Assembly (NCBI RefSeq): GCF_000721605.1
Contig: NZ_JOIZ01000051.1
Location: 1-8,662, forward strand
Origin: Streptomyces sp. NRRL S-37
Lineage (GTDB): Bacteria > Actinomycetota > Actinomycetes > Streptomycetales > Streptomycetaceae
Reading direction: 5' to 3'
Length of the DNA: 8,662 nucleotides
Of the stretch, positions 5,926 through 8,662 are shown one piece after another; the first letter of the stretch is position 1, and every line of letters starts with the position of its first letter. The notes under the pieces were generated by a model. That model searched no databases. It saw only the letters and a program-made list of their open reading frames with translations, and was not told the DNA's origin. Position numbers and translations under genes: made by a program.

Positions 5926-8145
5926 TTATTCCCCGGTGTCCTTGGCGGTGACCGTGCCGGTCTTGATGTAGCGGGCGAGGTTGGCGACGTGGCCGTCGGC
6001 GCCGAGCTGCTCGAGCACGTCGGCGCCCCACAGCACGCTCTGGGTGCCCTCGTGCTTGACCATCCCTGGCGAGACCCCCAGCCGGAACGAGCCCGGCACG
6101 GTCTTGCCGTCGGCGCCGTAGGGCAGCACGTCGAGCGGGCTGGGCCCGTCGGCCGCGTACACGGCGCAGTCGGACAGGACCGCGACCGGGTAGCGGCCGG
6201 TGGCCGCGGCCAGGGCGAGCATCTTGCGGTGCATGTTGATCCGGGCCCGGGAGATCACGGTCGCGCGGATGTCCGGCCGCCACGTCGGGCGGGCCAGGGC
6301 GGGCCAGGCCTGCCCCGGCTTCCAGCCGCCGCCGCGTGCCTTCTCCTGCAGCTTGCCGATGCCGCCCTTGAGGGTCATCTTGACCGCGTCCACGACGATT
6401 CCCAGCTCCGGGTCCCGCTGCTTGTAGCCGTCCATCGCCTGAAGGAACTGCGCCGGGCCGAGTTCATCCGTGACACCGAGGTCGGCCATGGTGGCGACGT
6501 AGGCGTCGCGCAGCCGCTTGTACCAGCCGTCCAGGAACCGGCCCGCCTCGCGGCGCACCCACGCCTCGACGGGGGCGACGTCGTACCCGAGCTCGACGGC
6601 GTAGGCGACGGTCGGGGTGGCGTACCAGGCCGGACCCGTCGGGCGCTGGCCGGTCGGCGTGAACGGGCTGGGCAGCAGATCCCCTTCGAGGTCACGCCAC
6701 TGCTTGCCGACCTTCACCCGGGACAGGTCGACGTGGGACAGGTCCACCAGCCAGGAACCGGGGACGGCCGGGTCGAAGGCGGGGTCGGCGACGTGCACGG
6801 GCGGGCAGGCCAGACCGACGACCGCGCCGTTGGCGGCCGCACCGAAGGCCAGGTTCACATCCAGGCCGACCAGGTACCCCTGCATGCACTCGGCGTCGGT
6901 CAGATCCCGCGCCCAGTCGTAGGCCTCCTCGAACAGCCGCTCGCCGGGACCGCGCACGTGGAAGCGGGGCAGATGGGCCAGGACGGGGTGTCCGTCGATC
7001 GCCTCGCACGGCGCCGGGTCCACCGGCTCGGTGCCCAGTGACCCGGGCCGGTGCTCGCGGTGCCGCCGGCCGTCGGCGTCCGGCCCGCTCGCGCGCGTCG
7101 GCGGGCTGAGTGCGGTCATCAGCTGCAGCCCTGTCACGGCCGTTGAGCCGACCGGCGTCATCACCCGGGCCGCGTACACGCCCAGCACCCGGGCGAGCTC
7201 CGGCGGCGGCAACCGGGCGGCATGGCCCCAGGAGCGGTCGTCCAGGGCACGCCAGGAGGGGATGCACAGCTGCACGCACTGACGGCGGCTGCCGTGGGCG
7301 GGACGGTAGATCCGCGCCCACGGCCCCAGCCCGCGCCTGGTGAGCTGCCAGTCGGCGCGCTCAAGCTGCTTGACGACCTTGTGTCCTTCCGGCAGCCGTC
7401 CGGCAAGCCGCTCGGCCTCGGACAAGGTGGCGGGCAGGCCGTAGCGCTCGCACGCCGCCTCGGTGAGCACCAGCAGCGGGTCGCCGTCCTTTCCCGAGCC
7501 GTGCAGCTTCTCCGACCCCAGCCGTGCCTCGGCGAGCGTCCACTCCACCAGCGCAGGCAGCGACTTGGCGGGCACGTCCAGGATCAGACCGCCGACGCCG
7601 TAGCCCGTCACATTCCGGTCGGAGTCGGCGTCGAGGACGAGGAGCGGACCGTGCGCGTAGGCACCGCCGGGCGCGGGGGTGCTCGCCGGGGCGGCCTTCC
7701 TCGCAGTGGGTCGCCGCGAGCTCTGCGGCGCCCGTTCGGCACGCGGCACCGGCCGCTGTGTCGCTGCCGCGTGCCGAACGGGCGCCGGGAGAGCGGCCGA
7801 CGGCTCCTCGGCCTCCGCCGTGGCAGTAGCTTCCGCTGCCCCGCCCATGGGCCCAGCCTGCGCTGCGGTGCCCGTGTCCTCCTGCGGGGCGCCGCTGCTC
7901 CGGGGGGCGGGGTAGAGCGCGGCGAGCTGCTTCAGCAGGCGCGCGTACGCCTCCCGCTCCGGCGGCCGCGGCTCGCTCTTGCCCGCCTCCCAGCCGCCCA
8001 CGGTCGCCCGCCGCACACCCAGGGCGGAGGCCACCTCGTCCAGGGTGAGCGCGTGCGCCTGGCGCAGCCGCCTGCGCTCAGCCGGCGGCGGGAGCGGGGA
8101 GCGGGACGCGACCAGCGCGTCGACCGCGTCGAACAACTCGGACAT
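5926..8145 (-). CDS. tap: Telomere-associated protein Tap, 739 aa
   Basis: Tap binds the 3' overhang of Streptomyces telomeres, recruits Tpg and takes part in end patching; DNA-synthesis activity has been reported for it, from memory. An XRE-like HTH fills about 22-78 (RRLRQAHALTLDEVASALGV, RRATVGGWEAGKSEPRPP). A variable Ala/Pro-rich linker spans about 80-165 and contains a 23-bp DNA inverted repeat. The large C-terminal part begins at GPLLVLDADSDRNVTGYGVG (166-185). Polymerase-like spacing is seen at GLDVNLAFGAA (Asp429), VKMTLKGGIGK (Lys589-Lys598) and VLSDCAVYA (Asp659). ATG 8145 has GGAGG (8156-8152) six bases upstream. The frame is uninterrupted and of normal family length. It is followed by tpg after 14 nt and probably autoregulated or controlled through the ATAGCG boxes upstream. 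The identity is firm; the polymerase reading is inference. Confidence 0.96.
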   Translation of the reverse strand: MSELFDAVDALVASRSPLPPPAERRRLRQAHALTLDEVASALGVRRATVGGWEAGKSEPRPPEREAYARLLKQLAALYPAPRSSGAPQEDTGTAAQAGPMGGAAEATATAEAEEPSAALPAPVRHAAATQRPVPRAERAPQSSRRPTARKAAPASTPAPGGAYAHGPLLVLDADSDRNVTGYGVGGLILDVPAKSLPALVEWTLAEARLGSEKLHGSGKDGDPLLVLTEAACERYGLPATLSEAERLAGRLPEGHKVVKQLERADWQLTRRGLGPWARIYRPAHGSRRQCVQLCIPSWRALDDRSWGHAARLPPPELARVLGVYAARVMTPVGSTAVTGLQLMTALSPPTRASGPDADGRRHREHRPGSLGTEPVDPAPCEAIDGHPVLAHLPRFHVRGPGERLFEEAYDWARDLTDAECMQGYLVGLDVNLAFGAAANGAVVGLACPPVHVADPAFDPAVPGSWLVDLSHVDLSRVKVGKQWRDLEGDLLPSPFTPTGQRPTGPAWYATPTVAYAVELGYDVAPVEAWVRREAGRFLDGWYKRLRDAYVATMADLGVTDELGPAQFLQAMDGYKQRDPELGIVVDAVKMTLKGGIGKLQEKARGGGWKPGQAWPALARPTWRPDIRATVISRARINMHRKMLALAAATGRYPVAVLSDCAVYAADGPSPLDVLPYGADGKTVPGSFRLGVSPGMVKHEGTQSVLWGADVLEQLGADGHVANLARYIKTGTVTAKDTGE
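7726..7787. repeat. 23-bp perfect inverted repeat inside the tap linker
   Basis: The arms at 7726-7748 and 7765-7787 are exact reverse complements over 23 bases, with a 16-base loop between them. It lies wholly within tap, encoding linker residues of about 120-140 (APVRHAAATQRPVPRAERAP), and keeps the frame open. I found no second copy of either arm elsewhere in the window. Such a long perfect stem is not expected by chance even in GC-rich coding DNA. Confidence 0.9.
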
Positions 8146-8351
8146 GGGACACCTCCGTCCCCGACCCTACCTCGAAACGCGCTTATCGCGTACCAATAGC
8201 GCACAGATCACGTGCCTATAGCGTACGAGCAGTGTTCGGGGTGATAGCGTCCGGTCAACGGACTTGGATGGAGTCAGCGGCCTGTAGCGCACGTGTGCTC
8301 GGGGGCGGGGTGAAGTGGCGCGAGCGCATGCGACGTGTTCGAGGGGGAGCG
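8146..8351. promoter_or_regulatory. Intergenic region between tap and the divergent ankyrin gene
   Basis: These 206 bases separate the starts of two divergent genes and should hold both promoters. They contain the tap Shine-Dalgarno GGAGG (8156-8152 on the minus strand), the ATAGCG boxes and a small inverted repeat GTCCG-GTCAA-CGGAC at 8249-8263. The boxes contain TAGCGT on the plus strand, which resembles an actinobacterial -10 (TAnnnT), but no -35 at the right distance is convincing. Confidence 0.5.
8185..8249. promoter_or_regulatory. Repeated ATAGCG boxes in the tap leader
   Basis: ATAGCG occurs at 8196-8201, 8218-8223 and 8244-8249, and a one-mismatch version ATCGCG at 8185-8190; GTAGCG at 8284-8289 is a further partial match. 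Start-to-start distances are 11, 22 and 26 bases, so the first three boxes lie on one face of the helix. Flanks are also similar, mostly ending in T or C then A (GCGTA, GCGCA). CACGTG palindromes occur at 8209-8214 and 8290-8295. The cluster starts 40 bases upstream of the tap ATG, a natural place for an operator bound by a helix-turn-helix protein, possibly Tap itself. Confidence 0.55.
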
Positions 8352-8594
8352 GTGGCGGCAGCGAGTGACGGCTGGGCGGGCATGGGCTGGGACTGGACGG
8401 ATGCCGACGACATCCGCCGGCGCCTGGACCAAGGAGCTGATCCGGAGCGCTGGAACGGGAGCAGGCCCCTGCATCGGGCAGCGGTGTTCGGCTCCCCGGA
8501 GGCTGATACGGAACTGGCCCGCCGGGTTGCGGATGTGGACGCGTTTCAGAACGGGGTGACGGCTGCATCTCCCCTCCTGCTGTGGAGACCGTGA
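8352..8594 (+). pseudogene. Ankyrin-repeat protein gene, truncated by an IS
   Basis: The frame reads GMGWDWTDADDIRRRLDQGA then DPERW, PLHRAAVFGSPEADTELARR and VADVDAFQNGVTA, the N-terminal unit of a Streptomyces ankyrin-repeat protein (protein-protein interaction repeats, substrate unknown). After GVTA (8563), where homologues continue with further ankyrin units, the sequence becomes ASPLLLWRP and stops at 8592-8594. The start is either GTG 8352 (after GGGGG at 8343-8347) or ATG 8382, the more usual family start (MGWDW). Only one of several expected repeats remains, so a stable product is unlikely. The break coincides with the inferred left end of an IS3-type element. The gene is divergent from tap. 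Confidence 0.75.
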
Positions 8595-8662
8595 CCGGAG
8601 GGATAGTTGGGGGTCATGGCATCCAGGAAGCGCATCTACGACGCCGAGTTCCGTGAGGGGGC
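8564..8662 (+). mobile_element. Left end of an IS3-type insertion sequence, runs off the window
   Basis: The ankyrin reading frame loses family similarity at about 8563, and an IS3-type orfA begins at 8616, so the element's left end lies between; a boundary near TG at 8564-8565 is a guess. The right end, second ORF and target duplication are beyond the window, so completeness cannot be judged. Confidence 0.5.
8616..8662 (+). CDS. IS3-type transposase OrfA, N-terminal fragment
   Basis: ATG 8616 opens MASRKRIYDAEFREG and continues past the window edge. The pattern of a basic start, then Y/F-x-x-E-F-R-E-G, is the beginning of the helix-turn-helix OrfA of IS3-family transposases, which binds the element's ends and is normally joined to OrfB by frameshifting. 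GGAGGGAT at 8597-8604 is a plausible Shine-Dalgarno, rather far upstream at 11 bases. Only 15 codons are visible, so the call rests on this short motif and on the interruption of the ankyrin gene just upstream. Confidence 0.55.
   Translation, partial: MASRKRIYDAEFREG

Noticed and set aside
5912..6283. N-terminal extension of the tpg frame upstream of ATG 5911
   Set aside because: It overlaps the 3' end of tap out of frame, has shadow-like composition, and Tpg proteins are about 185 residues long. The RBS also supports ATG 5911.
5989..7041. Long plus-strand open frame opposite tap (350 codons)
   Set aside because: It is an antisense shadow of tap created by GC-rich third positions. Its product is Gly/Arg/His/Pro-biased with no recognisable domain, while the minus strand encodes a complete Tap.
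7222..8199. Long plus-strand open frame opposite the N-terminal part of tap
   Set aside because: Antisense shadow with low-complexity Arg/Gly/Pro composition; the tap frame on the other strand explains the sequence.
1..8662. CRISPR array, tRNA, rRNA, or telomere palindrome cluster
   Set aside because: No regularly spaced direct repeats, no cloverleaf pattern and no packed palindromes with short loops typical of Streptomyces telomeres were found. The individual hairpins seen are isolated.

Overview
The window is high-GC actinobacterial DNA, almost certainly Streptomyces or a close relative. Coding frames have GC-rich third positions, the element types are Streptomyces types, and a tap-tpg pair is present. 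That pair encodes the telomere-associated protein and the 5'-terminal protein used to finish and cap the ends of linear Streptomyces chromosomes and plasmids. The window is therefore best read as part of a chromosome arm end or a linear plasmid, probably subterminal. No telomere palindrome cluster is visible here, so the physical end is outside the window.

Layout, left to right. (1) 121-1049 (+): a dead IS701-like transposase, hit twice by a near-identical 23-bp GGGGGTACCCCC mini-repeat, then by a TGG-to-TGA stop and another frameshift, and truncated before its last catalytic residue. (2) 1072-1245 (+): an unrecognised small ORF. (3) 1303-1559 (+): a fragment of an IS5-type transposase. (4) 1683-2495 (+): an intact alpha/beta hydrolase, the only clearly intact metabolic gene. 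(5) 2660-3690 (-): a decayed plasmid-type replication initiator (Replicase/PriCT type) with a premature stop and several frameshifts, followed by a coding-like tail. (6) 3691-4049: about 360 bases without a recognisable gene, holding a strong stem-loop. (7) 4050-4600 (-): an unrecognised 121-residue protein, overlapped by the C-terminal remnant of a helicase-associated (HA) domain protein. (8) 4600-4860: G/T-rich sequence with short repeats. (9) 4860-8145 (-): the core of the window, tap, then tpg 14 nt later, then a small TniQ-N-like ORF 47 nt after tpg, probably one operon. (10) 8146-8351: tap leader with repeated, partly helically phased ATAGCG boxes. (11) 8352-8594 (+): the start of an ankyrin-repeat gene cut off by the left end of an IS3-type element whose orfA begins at 8616 and leaves the window.

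How it fits together: a working telomere-replication operon sits among broken genes (two dead transposases, a dead replication initiator, a helicase tail, an interrupted ankyrin gene). This is the usual state of Streptomyces replicon ends. The replication-initiator relic suggests that a plasmid once integrated or recombined here. The most interesting items are the tpg-linked TniQ-like ORF, the polymerase-like motif order in Tap, a 23-bp perfect inverted repeat inside the tap linker, the ATAGCG boxes upstream of tap, and the paired mini-repeat insertions in the IS701 relic. All family names come from recognition of sequence patterns; no database search was run.
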